Made by a program: the position numbers and the translations under genes. DNA of 51,802 bases from an uncultured Clostridium sp. GTDB lineage: Bacteria; Bacillota; Clostridia; TANB77; CAG-508. Location: NCBI GenBank assembly GCA_945877035.1, contig CAMCQH010000010.1, forward strand, positions 1 to 51,802. Reading direction: 5' to 3'. Within the stretch, counting starts at the first letter, position 1; every line of letters starts with the position of its first letter. This document shows positions 7,464-15,466 of the stretch, one piece after another. A model generated the notes under the pieces. It had not been told where the DNA came from, made no database searches, and was given only the letters and a program-made list of their open reading frames with translations.

Positions 7464-7919
7464 ATGAATAGAACTTTAAAGATTGTACTCATTATAATAG
7501 CTTGTATACTTGTATTAGGGCTTTTTGGAGGTATAATTGCATTTGTTGCCACTGGTAATACTGCTAATGCTGAAGAATATAAATTAGGAAACGACACAAT
7601 AAAGTCGATAAAATCAGTAGTAGAAAAAAGACAAGTAACATCAGTATCTACAGAAACAAGTAATGGAATTATAACAAAGAAAATAGAATATAAGTCAGAT
7701 ACAGTACAAGATGATTTATTAAAATATACTCAATATCTTAGAACTAATGGTGGTTTTTATTTAACTAAAGATATGAATTTATCAGTAACACCATCAACGG
7801 TAGAATTAGGTAAAACATCTAATGACGCTGGAAATTTAATTATGATGACAATAAACTATAATTCATTTGGATACACAATTATTATTCAAAAAGGTGAAGG
7901 AACTTTGACTACATATTAA
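7464..7919 (+). CDS. Small secreted or membrane-anchored protein
   Basis: 151 aa. One N-terminal hydrophobic helix (IVLIIIACILVLGLFGGIIAF) is followed by an extracytoplasmic region of about 120 residues. That region is rich in Thr, Ser and Asn with alternating hydrophobics, suggesting a beta fold. AFVATGNTANAEEYK after the helix could be a signal peptidase site, so it may be released rather than anchored. The start has a strong AAGGGGGTGATTAT ribosome site. I do not recognise the family. It lies between the VanW-type wall protein and the ECF sigma fusion, so an envelope role is plausible but only by context. Confidence 0.7.
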   Translation: MNRTLKIVLIIIACILVLGLFGGIIAFVATGNTANAEEYKLGNDTIKSIKSVVEKRQVTSVSTETSNGIITKKIEYKSDTVQDDLLKYTQYLRTNGGFYLTKDMNLSVTPSTVELGKTSNDAGNLIMMTINYNSFGYTIIIQKGEGTLTTY

Positions 7920-8011
7920 AAATTGAAATTTTAAAAATATAATTTCCAAAAATTTTAACATATATTTGATTTTTTTCTTATATTTATGTCTAATAAATAT
8001 AGAAAATTAAA

Positions 8012-8082
8012 AACCACAAAAGTGGTTGCCGTGAATATGCATAAAAAACACATCAAACTTACAAGTTACAGATGTGTTTTTT
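8012..8082 (+). terminator. Two hairpins ending in a U-tract
   Basis: AACCAC-AAAA-GTGGTT (8012-8027) is followed by AAACACATC (8046-8054) pairing with GATGTGTTT (8071-8079) and a T-run. The second hairpin is a good intrinsic terminator for the 151-aa gene. The pair, with the unpaired segment between, could also be a short independent RNA. Confidence 0.6.
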
Positions 8083-8218
8083 ATTGTCTATTTGCTTAAA
8101 ATTACGAATATATATTCATAAAACTTTTTATGTTTTATAAAATGTGGTAAAATAAAAAATAAAAAATTGAAACTTTTTAAGTTTTGATCTGTTTGTATAT
8201 ATGAAAGCAGGGTAAGAT

Positions 8219-9130
8219 ATGGAAAAAGATTTAGATATAAAATTATATAAAGAATATTTAGATGGAGAAAAAGGTGCTTTTGAATTGCTATATAACAAGT
8301 ATAAAGACAAAATACAATACTTTGTTTACAATATAGTAAAAGACTATCAAAAAGCTGAAGATATTACTCAAGATGTATTTATTTATGTTATGCAAAATAG
8401 AATGAAAGAGGGCTATACTTTTAAATATTATATATATTTAGTTGCTAAAAGTAGAGCATATAATCAAATAAATATGGAAAAAAGAAGAACGGAAATAAAT
8501 GAAGAATATATCTTAAATGGAGTAGAACAAGTAGGACAAGATGTAGCAGATATTGTAACAAAAAACGAGAAAAGACAAGAAATAATAAGTAGCATAGATA
8601 TGTTAGATGATAGATATAAAAATGCAATATATTTAGTAAAAATTGAAGAACTTACATATCAAGAAACAGCACCAATACTTGGAGAGTCAATTCAAAATGT
8701 AAAAAATCTTATTCATAGAGGCAAAAAAGAGTTACGAAAAATTCTAATAAAGAAAGGATTTGATGAAATTAATAAAGTTGAAAAGGTAATTATAGCAATA
8801 TTATGTATAAGTATTTTACTTGCTGGAGGAGTATATGCAACAATGAAGATTATTGAAAGTTTTACAGGAAAAGCAGAAATAACACCTACATATACAAGTA
8901 AACTATCAACAATGGATAGCAATAAAGTTTGGGTTGGTACTTTTAATTTGGTATGGAATGACTTTATGAATTATGTTGTAAAGGGAAAAGTTGAATTTGA
9001 AGAAAACTATAAAGAAATAAAAAAACAACAAAGTAACTATTCTGGAAAAAATACATTTGAAGAAAATGATATATTAAGAATACCATTTATAAAAGTTAAT
9101 GATGAAATTAACTATGATGAATTATGTTGA
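8219..9130 (+). CDS. ECF sigma factor fused to a truncated extracellular domain
   Basis: 303 aa as read. The N-terminal 180 residues form an ECF sigma factor: region 2 (LYNKYKDKIQYFVYN...AEDITQDVFIYVM) and region 4 (LDDRYKNAIYLVKIEELTYQETAPILGES). A membrane helix follows (VIIAILCISILLAGGVYATM), then an outside segment (SNKVWVGTFNLVWNDFMNYV) that stops at TGA (9128-9130). The fusion of sigma factor, helix and outer domain suggests a membrane-tethered regulator that senses outside. The same frame stays open after the TGA for 86 codons, and the domain also looks internally shortened, so the outer part is probably decayed. The sigma part is intact. Start ATG, weak AGGGTAAG site. Confidence 0.75.
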   Translation: MEKDLDIKLYKEYLDGEKGAFELLYNKYKDKIQYFVYNIVKDYQKAEDITQDVFIYVMQNRMKEGYTFKYYIYLVAKSRAYNQINMEKRRTEINEEYILNGVEQVGQDVADIVTKNEKRQEIISSIDMLDDRYKNAIYLVKIEELTYQETAPILGESIQNVKNLIHRGKKELRKILIKKGFDEINKVEKVIIAILCISILLAGGVYATMKIIESFTGKAEITPTYTSKLSTMDSNKVWVGTFNLVWNDFMNYVVKGKVEFEENYKEIKKQQSNYSGKNTFEENDILRIPFIKVNDEINYDELC

Positions 9131-9391
9131 AGAAAAATAAAAAATAACAATTACTATATAAAACAAGCATTACAAACAATAGATTTTGAATTAAATAATG
9201 TAGGTGGAAGTGTAAAAAGTGAAGCAGTAATTGATGCTACAAATAAAGCTTGGACAGAAAAACCAAGAAAAATGATATTTGATAGTGATTTTATATTGTA
9301 TTTAAAAGAAGAAAGTAAAGAGCAATCTTATTTTGCATTAAAAGTAGATAATACTGATATATTAATAGAGGGAGAAATAAATGTAGAATAA
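9131..9391 (+). pseudogene. Detached C-terminal part of the sigma fusion
   Basis: In frame with the upstream gene after its TGA. It reads RKIKNNNYYIKQALQTIDF..., then GGSVKSEAVIDATNKAW and DSDFILYLKEESKEQSYFAL, ending at TAA. It has no start codon or ribosome site of its own. The simplest reading is a nonsense mutation in the parent gene. Confidence 0.65.
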
Positions 9392-9490
9392 TAAGTAATA
9401 ACAAAACTGTTAAAATATAGTTAATAAAATAATTAAAGAAAAGTAGCAAAAAAGTAAGTAATAAATAACAGGAGCTTACAGAATAATAAA

Positions 9491-9526
9491 AAATATCCTC
9501 TTTACTCGAAAAATTGGGGGATATTT
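9491..9526 (-). terminator. Terminator of tRNA-Lys (CTT)
   Basis: AAATATCC pairs with GGATATTT; on the minus strand the stem is followed by TTTTTTATTATT. Confidence 0.7.
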
Positions 9527-9536
9527 AAGAATCGTA

Positions 9537-9612
9537 TGGTGCGCCATCCCAGACTCGAACTGGGGGTCTTATGATTAAGAGTCATCTGCTTTACCAACTA
9601 AGCTAATGGCGC
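9537..9612 (-). tRNA. tRNA-Lys (CTT)
   Basis: 76 nt on the minus strand. Acceptor GCGCCAT pairs with ATGGCGC, the anticodon loop CTCTTAA gives CTT, the T-arm has GTTCGAG, and CCA is encoded. Single gene with its own terminator. Confidence 0.95.
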
Positions 9613-9737
9613 AAATTCAATTTAAATACGCATCATTAAACAAAGTATGATGCATATGATAAAGCTATTATAGTACCAAAATAAAAAAATGTCAAGAATA
9701 AATTTTACAAATTTATGTAAACATTTTAAAAAATCCA

Positions 9738-9766
9738 TTGACAACCAACAAATAAAAAGTTAAAAT
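9738..9766 (+). promoter_or_regulatory. corA promoter
   Basis: TTGACA (9738-9743), 17-bp spacer, TAAAAT (9761-9766). It lies about 45 bp before the start codon; AGAGGTGGGT provides the ribosome site. Confidence 0.65.
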
Positions 9767-9809
9767 ATAATATAGGTATAAAAAAAGAGAAAGAGGTGGG
9801 TTAAAAAAA

Positions 9810-10760
9810 ATGCTAAAAATATATAATACAGATTTAGAAACAAATAAAATAGAAGAAATAAAGGAATTCAAAAAAGGGAGTTGGATAAGTTTAGTAAACC
9901 CATCGGAAATAGAAATCAAAAAAGTATGTAAAAGCGTAAATATACAAGAAGACTTCATAAGAGATGCCTTAGACTTTGAAGAAAAAGCAAGAATTGACAA
10001 AGAGGAAGATGATGGAACAACATTATTTGTTGTAGATGTTCCTATAATAGAAAAAAATGAAGAAAATGAAGTTTATTCAACAATGCCACTAGGTATGATA
10101 GTTGTAAGAGATGATTTTTTTATAACAGTATCATTAAGAAAAAATAAAGTAATAGAAGACTTTGAAAAAAGAAAAATTAAAGATTTCCAAACATATAAAA
10201 AATCAAAATTAATTTTTCAAATACTATATCTAAATTCTTCATATTATTTATCATACTTAAAACAAATAAACAAAGAAACAGAAATTGCAGAATACATATT
10301 AAAAAACTCAATGAAAAATAAAGAGTTATTAAAATTATTAAGTTTAGAAAAAAGTTTGGTATATTTCACAACATCATTAAAATCAAATGAACTTGTAATG
10401 GAAAAAACAATGAGAGGCAAAATAATAAAATTATATGAAGATGATGAAGAGATACTAGAAGATGCAATCACAGAAAATAAACAAGCAATAGAAATGGCAA
10501 AAATATATAGTGATATTTTAAATGGAACAATGGACGCATATGCTTCTATTATTTCAAATAACTTAAATGGAGTTATGAAATTTTTAACATCAATAACAAT
10601 AGTACTTGCAATACCAACAATGATATCAAGTTTCTGGGGAATGAATGTAAATTTACCATTTCAAAATAGTAGATTTGGATTTCCAATAATGATTGCAATA
10701 TCAGTTGTATTAACATTACTTGTAACTTGGTGGCTAAAAAGAAAAGATATGCTTGATTAA
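9810..10760 (+). CDS. corA: CorA-family divalent-cation transporter
   Basis: 316 aa, usual length for CorA. A long soluble alpha/beta and coiled N-terminal region is followed by two C-terminal membrane helices. The signature GMN motif is present at about residue 277 (SFWGMNVNLPF), between helix 1 (LTSITIVLAIPTMISSF) and helix 2 (FPIMIAISVVLTLLVTW), and a basic KRKD tail follows. CorA pentamers import Mg2+ (and Co2+/Ni2+) across the cytoplasmic membrane. The pore motif and basic tail look intact. It is monocistronic, with a near-consensus promoter and a strong terminator. No magnesium-sensing leader is visible; the 5' region is too short. Confidence 0.93.
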   Translation: MLKIYNTDLETNKIEEIKEFKKGSWISLVNPSEIEIKKVCKSVNIQEDFIRDALDFEEKARIDKEEDDGTTLFVVDVPIIEKNEENEVYSTMPLGMIVVRDDFFITVSLRKNKVIEDFEKRKIKDFQTYKKSKLIFQILYLNSSYYLSYLKQINKETEIAEYILKNSMKNKELLKLLSLEKSLVYFTTSLKSNELVMEKTMRGKIIKLYEDDEEILEDAITENKQAIEMAKIYSDILNGTMDAYASIISNNLNGVMKFLTSITIVLAIPTMISSFWGMNVNLPFQNSRFGFPIMIAISVVLTLLVTWWLKRKDMLD

Positions 10761-10761
10761 A

Positions 10762-10806
10762 AAAGAGGAGGGATTTAGAGAACTATTCTCTTAATTCCTC
10801 CTCTTT
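10762..10806. terminator. Bidirectional terminator after corA
   Basis: AAAGAGGAGG pairs with CCTCCTCTTT with T-runs on both strands; corA and the CapA-like gene converge here. Confidence 0.9.
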
Positions 10807-10807
10807 T

Positions 10808-12037
10808 TTAATTTATTTCTTCACCTAAAATACTTTTAATCTTTTCTAACTGCTTTTTTAAATTATTATATGCAGTAGAACCAATAGAAGTATTTGCACC
10901 AGTTTCATATTCAGAAATGGTTTTTTCAATATCCAAAATCTTAAATTTATGAGTGCTAGCACTTGTATTTTTATACATATAAATAGGAACATAGTCAACT
11001 TTATCTATCGAAATTTTTCCATCAGAATTTTTAGTAATAGTTAAATTTAAAATTGCAGAATCCCTAGTTATTTCATCCCTTTGGTCAGCAGTAAAATTAC
11101 CTAGAGCATAAACCACAAAAACCTCTTTTTCAGTTCCATCTTCCAAAGTAATAGTTCTTTTTTCCATAGGTTCTATAACATGAGGATGATTTCCAAGGAT
11201 TATATCAACACCATTTTCAAAAAGAAAATCTGCAAGTTCTTCTTGCTCTGAATTAGCAGTAGTTCTATATTCAGTGCCCCAATGCATACAAACAACTATT
11301 ATGTCAACATTTAAAGATTTAGCTTGTTCAATCTGTTTTTTTATTAAATCTTTATTAATTAAATTAACACAATATTCTTTTCCAGAAGGCACTGGAATAC
11401 CATTAGTTCCATAAGTATAATTTATAAAAGCAATATTTACACCTTTAACATTTTTAATTAACAATTTTTCCTGGTCCTCTGCAGTTTTATATGTACCTAA
11501 ATGAGAAATACCAACATCATCTAAAACATCAATTGTTCTACAAAGCCCGGTATATCCATAATCTAAAGCATGATTTCCAGCTAAAGAAATAATATCGACA
11601 CCTATATTTTTTAAAGCTGTTGCTAAACTATCAGGTGTGTTAAAAGTTGGGTAATTACTATATCCTCTTTCTTCTCCAGCAAAAGTAGTTTCTAAACTTC
11701 CAATAGTTATATCAGAATTTTGAGTATAATCCGCGATATCTTCATACACATAAGAAAAATCATATTCTTTTGTTTGATTATTATATGCATCCCAATATTG
11801 AGTATTATGACATAAAGAATCTCCCAAAGCAGTCATAGTAAATGTGATAGGATCCTCTTTTTTTTCTACTTGATCACTTATAACATTGTCAAAATAAGTT
11901 TCCTTTGAAATACTATCAGAAAATGATTTTTTTATTATAAAAATTAAAAAAAACATAATAAGTAAGAATATTAAAACTCCAACCAACAATTTTATGTCAA
12001 ATTTCAACTTGTTTTTTTCTTTTTCATATCTTGCCAT
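10808..12037 (-). CDS. CapA-family (PGA_cap) metallophosphatase-like protein
   Basis: About 409 aa from the ATG at 12035-12037 (MARYEKEKNK); a TTG 12 bases upstream abuts the AAGGGG site and is less likely. A membrane helix lies near residues 16-38, and the rest is outside the cell. Family motifs in order: TALGDSLCH, GSLETTFAG, LAGNHALDYG, CMHWGTEY, GNHPHVIEP. CapA proteins in other bacteria take part in poly-gamma-glutamate export or anchoring. No capB/capC genes are near, so here it is better called a CapA-fold protein of unknown substrate. It is a single gene. Confidence 0.88.
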   Translation of the reverse strand: MARYEKEKNKLKFDIKLLVGVLIFLLIMFFLIFIIKKSFSDSISKETYFDNVISDQVEKKEDPITFTMTALGDSLCHNTQYWDAYNNQTKEYDFSYVYEDIADYTQNSDITIGSLETTFAGEERGYSNYPTFNTPDSLATALKNIGVDIISLAGNHALDYGYTGLCRTIDVLDDVGISHLGTYKTAEDQEKLLIKNVKGVNIAFINYTYGTNGIPVPSGKEYCVNLINKDLIKKQIEQAKSLNVDIIVVCMHWGTEYRTTANSEQEELADFLFENGVDIILGNHPHVIEPMEKRTITLEDGTEKEVFVVYALGNFTADQRDEITRDSAILNLTITKNSDGKISIDKVDYVPIYMYKNTSASTHKFKILDIEKTISEYETGANTSIGSTAYNNLKKQLEKIKSILGEEIN

Positions 12038-12123
12038 TTTTAAAACCAACCCCTTAAAATTTCTAATTTTGCTTTAAAAATTTATATAATAAAGATATCA
12101 TAAAACAATAAAATTTTCAATAA

Positions 12124-12172
12124 AATGTATAAAATAAAAAAAAATACAATGTATAAAATAAAAAAAAAATAC
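12124..12172. repeat. Two tandem copies of an A-rich ~24-bp unit
   Basis: AATGTATAAAATA plus an A-run and TAC occurs twice in a row (12124-12147, 12148-12172), differing by one A. It precedes the DUF378 gene and may hold its promoter (TATAAT just after the second copy). Confidence 0.7.
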
Positions 12173-12216
12173 ATATAATACTAACGAAAATTTAAGAGAA
12201 AATGGAGGAAAGCTAT

Positions 12217-12405
12217 ATGAAAATAGTTGACAAAATAGCACTAGTTTTAATTATAATAGGTGCTATAAATTGGGGACTAATAGGAATATTCAATTTTAAT
12301 TTAGTTGACGCAATTTTTGGTACAATGAGTGTAATATCAAGAATAATATATGCTTTAGTTGGTATTTCAGGATTATGGGCAATAAAAATACTATTTGATG
12401 ACTAA
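12217..12405 (+). CDS. DUF378 membrane protein
   Basis: 62 aa of the DUF378 family. Two membrane helices, with the family pattern VLIIIGAINWGLIGIFNFNLVDAIF at the start and IIYALVGISGLWAI at the end. An ATG at 12202 is also in frame, but the GGAGG at 12204-12208 would lie inside that reading and is correctly placed for the ATG at 12217 (MKIVDKIALV), which I use. Function is unknown. The gene stands alone and ends in a clear terminator. Confidence 0.85.
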   Translation: MKIVDKIALVLIIIGAINWGLIGIFNFNLVDAIFGTMSVISRIIYALVGISGLWAIKILFDD

Positions 12406-12413
12406 ATAAGATT

Positions 12414-12449
12414 AAAAACTTGTATGATTAAGTTCATGCGAGTTTTTTT
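12414..12449 (+). terminator. Terminator after DUF378
   Basis: AAAAACTTG pairs with CGAGTTTTT (one G-U) and runs into seven T. Confidence 0.8.
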
Positions 12450-12467
12450 AATTATAAGATTATATAC

Positions 12468-12496
12468 TTGAAAAATACACAAAATTAAGGTATAAT
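12468..12496 (+). promoter_or_regulatory. Promoter of the ABC-F gene
   Basis: TTGAAA (12468-12473), 17-bp spacer, TATAAT (12491-12496). The expected start near 12503 gives a leader of about 75 nt that contains the palindrome at 12513-12547. Confidence 0.8.
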
Positions 12497-12512
12497 AGCA
12501 AACATAAGGGGA

Positions 12513-12547
12513 AATGTCCCAAAAAGAACAGTCCCATTTGGGACATT
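12513..12547. repeat. Dispersed palindrome P1 (in leader)
   Basis: AATGTCCCAAA...TTTGGGACATT with inner AGAACAGTCCC. It is nearly the same as the palindrome at 42234-42266. Here it falls in the untranslated leader of the ABC-F gene, so it is transcribed as a hairpin. Confidence 0.8.
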
Positions 12548-12578
12548 TGGGATAGAAAAGAAGCGAAGGGAGAAAAAA

Positions 12579-14162
12579 ATGTTAAGTGCAAACGGAGTAA
12601 CCGTAAGATTTGGAAAAAGAGTATTATTTGAAGATGTAAACATAAAATTTGGAAAAGGAAATTGCTATGGAATAATAGGAGCAAATGGAGCAGGAAAATC
12701 AACATTTTTAAAAGTATTATCAGGAGAAATAGAACCAAGCAAAGGCGATGTAACACTAGAAAAAGGAGAAAGACTATCAATATTAAAACAAGACCACTTT
12801 GCTTTTGAAGAAAATACAGTAATAGACACAGTAATGATGGGAAATAAAGAACTATATGACATAATGAAAGAAAAAGAAGCAATATATGCAAAACCAGACT
12901 TTTCAGAAGAAGATGGAATGAAGGCTGCAAAATTAGAAGAAAGATTTGCAGAATTAGATGGATGGAATGCAGAATCAGATGCAGCAATGCTTTTAAACGA
13001 TTTAGGGATAGTACCAGAAAATCATTATAAATTTATGAAAGAAATAGAAGCAAGAGAAAAAGTAAAAGTATTGTTAGCACAAGCTTTATTTGGAAATCCA
13101 GATGTGTTATTACTAGATGAGCCTACAAACGACTTGGATTTAAAAAGTATAAACTGGTTACAAGAATTTTTAATAAATTTCGAAAATACAGTAATAGTAG
13201 TATCACATGATAGATATTTCTTAAATAAAGTATGTACACATATTGCAGACGTTGACTTTGGAAAAATAAAAGTATATCCAGGAAACTACGACTTCTGGTA
13301 TGAATCAAGCCAATTAGCATTAAAACAAATGAAAGAACAAAACAAGAAGAAAGAAGAAAAAATAAAAGAACTACAAGACTTTATTGCAAGATTTAGTGCA
13401 AATGCATCAAAATCAAAACAAGCAACATCAAGAAAGAAAACACTTGAAAAAATAGAACTAGATGAAATAAAACCATCAAACAGAAAATATCCATATGTAG
13501 ACTTTAAACCAGATAGAGAACCTGGAAAAGAAATATTACAAGTAAAAAATATTTCAAAAACATTTGAAGGAGTAAAAGTATTAGACAATGTAACATTCAC
13601 AGTAAAACAAGATGACAAAATAGCATTTTTAGCAGACAATGAAATTGCAAAAACAGTATTATTCCAAATAATAGCAGGTGAAATGGAACCAGACGAAGGA
13701 GAACTTGTATGGGGTACAACAATTACAAAATCATATTTCCCTAAGGATAATAACTATTTATTTGACACAGATGAAAACATAACAGAATGGCTTAGAAAAT
13801 ACTCAAAAGACCCAGATGAAACATATGTAAGAGGATTTTTAGGAAGAATGTTATTCTCAGGAGATGAAGCTTTAAAACAAGTTAAAGTATTATCAGGAGG
13901 AGAAAAAGTAAGATGCGTACTTTCAAAAATGATGCTTTCAGGAGCAAATTTCTTAATATTTGATGAGCCAACAAACCATTTGGATATGGAAAGTATAACA
14001 TCAGTAAATAATGGAATGACAAACTTTAAAGGAAATATTTTATTTACATCACATGACCATCAATTAACTCAAACAGTTGCTAATAGAATAATTGATATTA
14101 AGGAAGATGGAAAAGTGGTAGATAGAGAAATTACTTATAATGAATATTTAGGAATTGAATAA
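12579..14162 (+). CDS. ABC-F family ATPase (YkpA/YbiT-like)
   Basis: 527 aa with two ATPase domains and no membrane segments. Domain 1 has Walker A GANGAGKST and LLLDEPTNDLD; a charged linker follows (KEQNKKKEEKIKELQDF...). Domain 2 has the LSGGEK signature and IFDEPTNHLD. ABC-F proteins act on the ribosome, either as translation factors or as antibiotic protection. The overall pattern is nearer to the YkpA/YbiT housekeeping type than to known resistance proteins. Odd points: the second Walker A reads LADNEIAKTVLF, lacking the usual GxGK, and the first signature reads IEAREK instead of LSGGE. The start ATG follows GAAGGGAG. The gene is bounded by dispersed palindromes. Confidence 0.88.
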   Translation: MLSANGVTVRFGKRVLFEDVNIKFGKGNCYGIIGANGAGKSTFLKVLSGEIEPSKGDVTLEKGERLSILKQDHFAFEENTVIDTVMMGNKELYDIMKEKEAIYAKPDFSEEDGMKAAKLEERFAELDGWNAESDAAMLLNDLGIVPENHYKFMKEIEAREKVKVLLAQALFGNPDVLLLDEPTNDLDLKSINWLQEFLINFENTVIVVSHDRYFLNKVCTHIADVDFGKIKVYPGNYDFWYESSQLALKQMKEQNKKKEEKIKELQDFIARFSANASKSKQATSRKKTLEKIELDEIKPSNRKYPYVDFKPDREPGKEILQVKNISKTFEGVKVLDNVTFTVKQDDKIAFLADNEIAKTVLFQIIAGEMEPDEGELVWGTTITKSYFPKDNNYLFDTDENITEWLRKYSKDPDETYVRGFLGRMLFSGDEALKQVKVLSGGEKVRCVLSKMMLSGANFLIFDEPTNHLDMESITSVNNGMTNFKGNILFTSHDHQLTQTVANRIIDIKEDGKVVDREITYNEYLGIE

Positions 14163-14166
14163 AAAA

Positions 14167-14193
14167 TGTCAAAGGGGACGCCCCTTTTTGACA
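14167..14193. repeat. Dispersed palindrome P2
   Basis: TGTCAAAGGGG-ACG-CCCCTTTTTGACA, five bases after the ABC-F stop codon. Same core (GGGGACGCCCC) as P3, P4 and P6. Confidence 0.85.
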
Positions 14194-14202
14194 GAAAAAA
14201 TA

Positions 14203-14233
14203 AAAAGATGATTTTCAAGAAATCATCTTTTTT
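14203..14233. terminator. Terminator between convergent genes
   Basis: AAAGATGATTT pairs with AAATCATCTTT around a short loop with T-runs on both sides; it ends the ABC-F gene and the DUF975 gene. Confidence 0.85.
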
Positions 14234-14238
14234 ATGTA

Positions 14239-15027
14239 TTATTCTCCTTGAATTGGATTACCATTATTTTCTGTTACAACTTTTGCTTCAACATTTGAAT
14301 TATCACCACTTACAAATTTATAAAAAGCGATAGTTGCAAATTGGATATATGGTAATAACCATAAGTAGCCAATACCGAAAGTAACAGCTGCTAAAATAGC
14401 CCAACCAATAAATGATAATTCTAACCAGAATAATTTAGCTCTGTTACCTGTCATTAATTCTTTACTTTTTTCAACTGCTTCTTTAGCTGTTAAATCTGAA
14501 TTATCAACTGCAACAAAATATGCTATTTGATAATAATAAGATTTTGTAGTAGTCCAAATAGATGAAACTATAAGAAGAATAAATCCTATTATAGCAACAG
14601 TTCCAAAACTATTCATAGCTACAGATGATGCAATATATGAAGCTCCCAGTGTTCCAACTGTTCCAAGTGCAATAAGAACATATGAAACGATTACTAAAAT
14701 AATAGGAACTAGCATTTTTACTAAAATATGTAAAGAAATTTTCCATGATTTAGCAAAGTTCGAAAAACCTAAAGTAAAAAAGTCAAATGCTTTAACATCT
14801 TCATCTTTGTATAGTTTCATATAAGAAATTATAAGTCCAAATGTTAATGGAATTTCAATAACTACAGTTATTATTGAAAAAATAGGTGTCATTGATTCTG
14901 GAAATAGAGCTTCTATTATTCCAAGTACAAAGAATACTAATGCATATGCTAAAGAAATGCAAGCTACCTTTCCCCATTTTCCTGATAATTTTCTACGAGC
15001 TTCGGCTCTAAAATCTGATGAAATCAT
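14239..15027 (-). CDS. DUF975 membrane protein
   Basis: 262 aa, about five to six membrane helices. It shows the DUF975 family pattern: start SSDFRAEARRKLSGKWGKVA, then SYMKLYKDEDVKAFDFF, a central SYYYQIAYFVAVDNSDLTAKEAVEKSKELM, and a C-terminal LPYIQFATIAFYKFV. Family members are integral membrane proteins of unknown function, common in Firmicutes. The start has a GGGGGAT ribosome site on the minus strand. It is monocistronic and converges on the ABC-F gene. Nothing suggests damage. Confidence 0.85.
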   Translation of the reverse strand: MISSDFRAEARRKLSGKWGKVACISLAYALVFFVLGIIEALFPESMTPIFSIITVVIEIPLTFGLIISYMKLYKDEDVKAFDFFTLGFSNFAKSWKISLHILVKMLVPIILVIVSYVLIALGTVGTLGASYIASSVAMNSFGTVAIIGFILLIVSSIWTTTKSYYYQIAYFVAVDNSDLTAKEAVEKSKELMTGNRAKLFWLELSFIGWAILAAVTFGIGYLWLLPYIQFATIAFYKFVSGDNSNVEAKVVTENNGNPIQGE

Positions 15028-15157
15028 TGTAAAATCCCCCTTTCATTTTTATGAATTTATTATATAATAAAAATAATAAAAAAACAACAAAATGTATAAA
15101 AAACGACAATATAATATCAATGTTTGTTATAATTCAGTAAGGCATAAAAAAAATTAG

Positions 15158-15321
15158 CCGTTCTAGATGTTTATATATTAAAATTTAAAATTCATTTTTC
15201 CAAACGCAATACCAAGAGAAAATAAGGAGTTTATCACTACGGTAACCATTCTGGAGAGACTGTTTAAAACAGTAGGTCAAAACAAATTTTAAATTTTAAT
15301 ATATAAACATCTAGAACTACT
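15158..15321. repeat. Long inverted-repeat element A
   Basis: A perfect 32-bp inverted repeat (15161-15192 and 15285-15316, starting TTCTAGATG) encloses 92 bp without an ORF. Inside are smaller pairings, for example ACTGTT-TAA-AACAGT. CCG precedes the left arm and CTACT follows the right arm, as in element B at 49888. It fills the gap between DUF975 and tex. It is MITE-like or a structured RNA; no known transposon end is recognised. Confidence 0.85.
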
Positions 15322-15466
15322 TTATAAAATTAAGTCTAAGCTCTAACAATAAAATTAATTCAAAAAAATAAAATAAAATAAATTTCATTATAATAATATT
15401 TCAATTTCTTATAATTTATGATATATTATAAACATGTTTTAAAATATACGAAGGGAAGGTAAAATA

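Noticed and set aside
9128..9130. In-frame TGA read as recoding (Trp or Sec)
   Set aside because: All other genes here are full length with TGA absent or used as stop (for example, htrA +1 end), Trp is coded TGG, and no SECIS-like hairpin is evident. A nonsense mutation is simpler.
15193..15284. Core of element A as a known riboswitch
   Set aside because: I compared it by eye with SAM, c-di-GMP, THF, guanidine, ZTP and T-box hallmarks and found no match; it also sits 150 bases from the tex start inside an inverted repeat.
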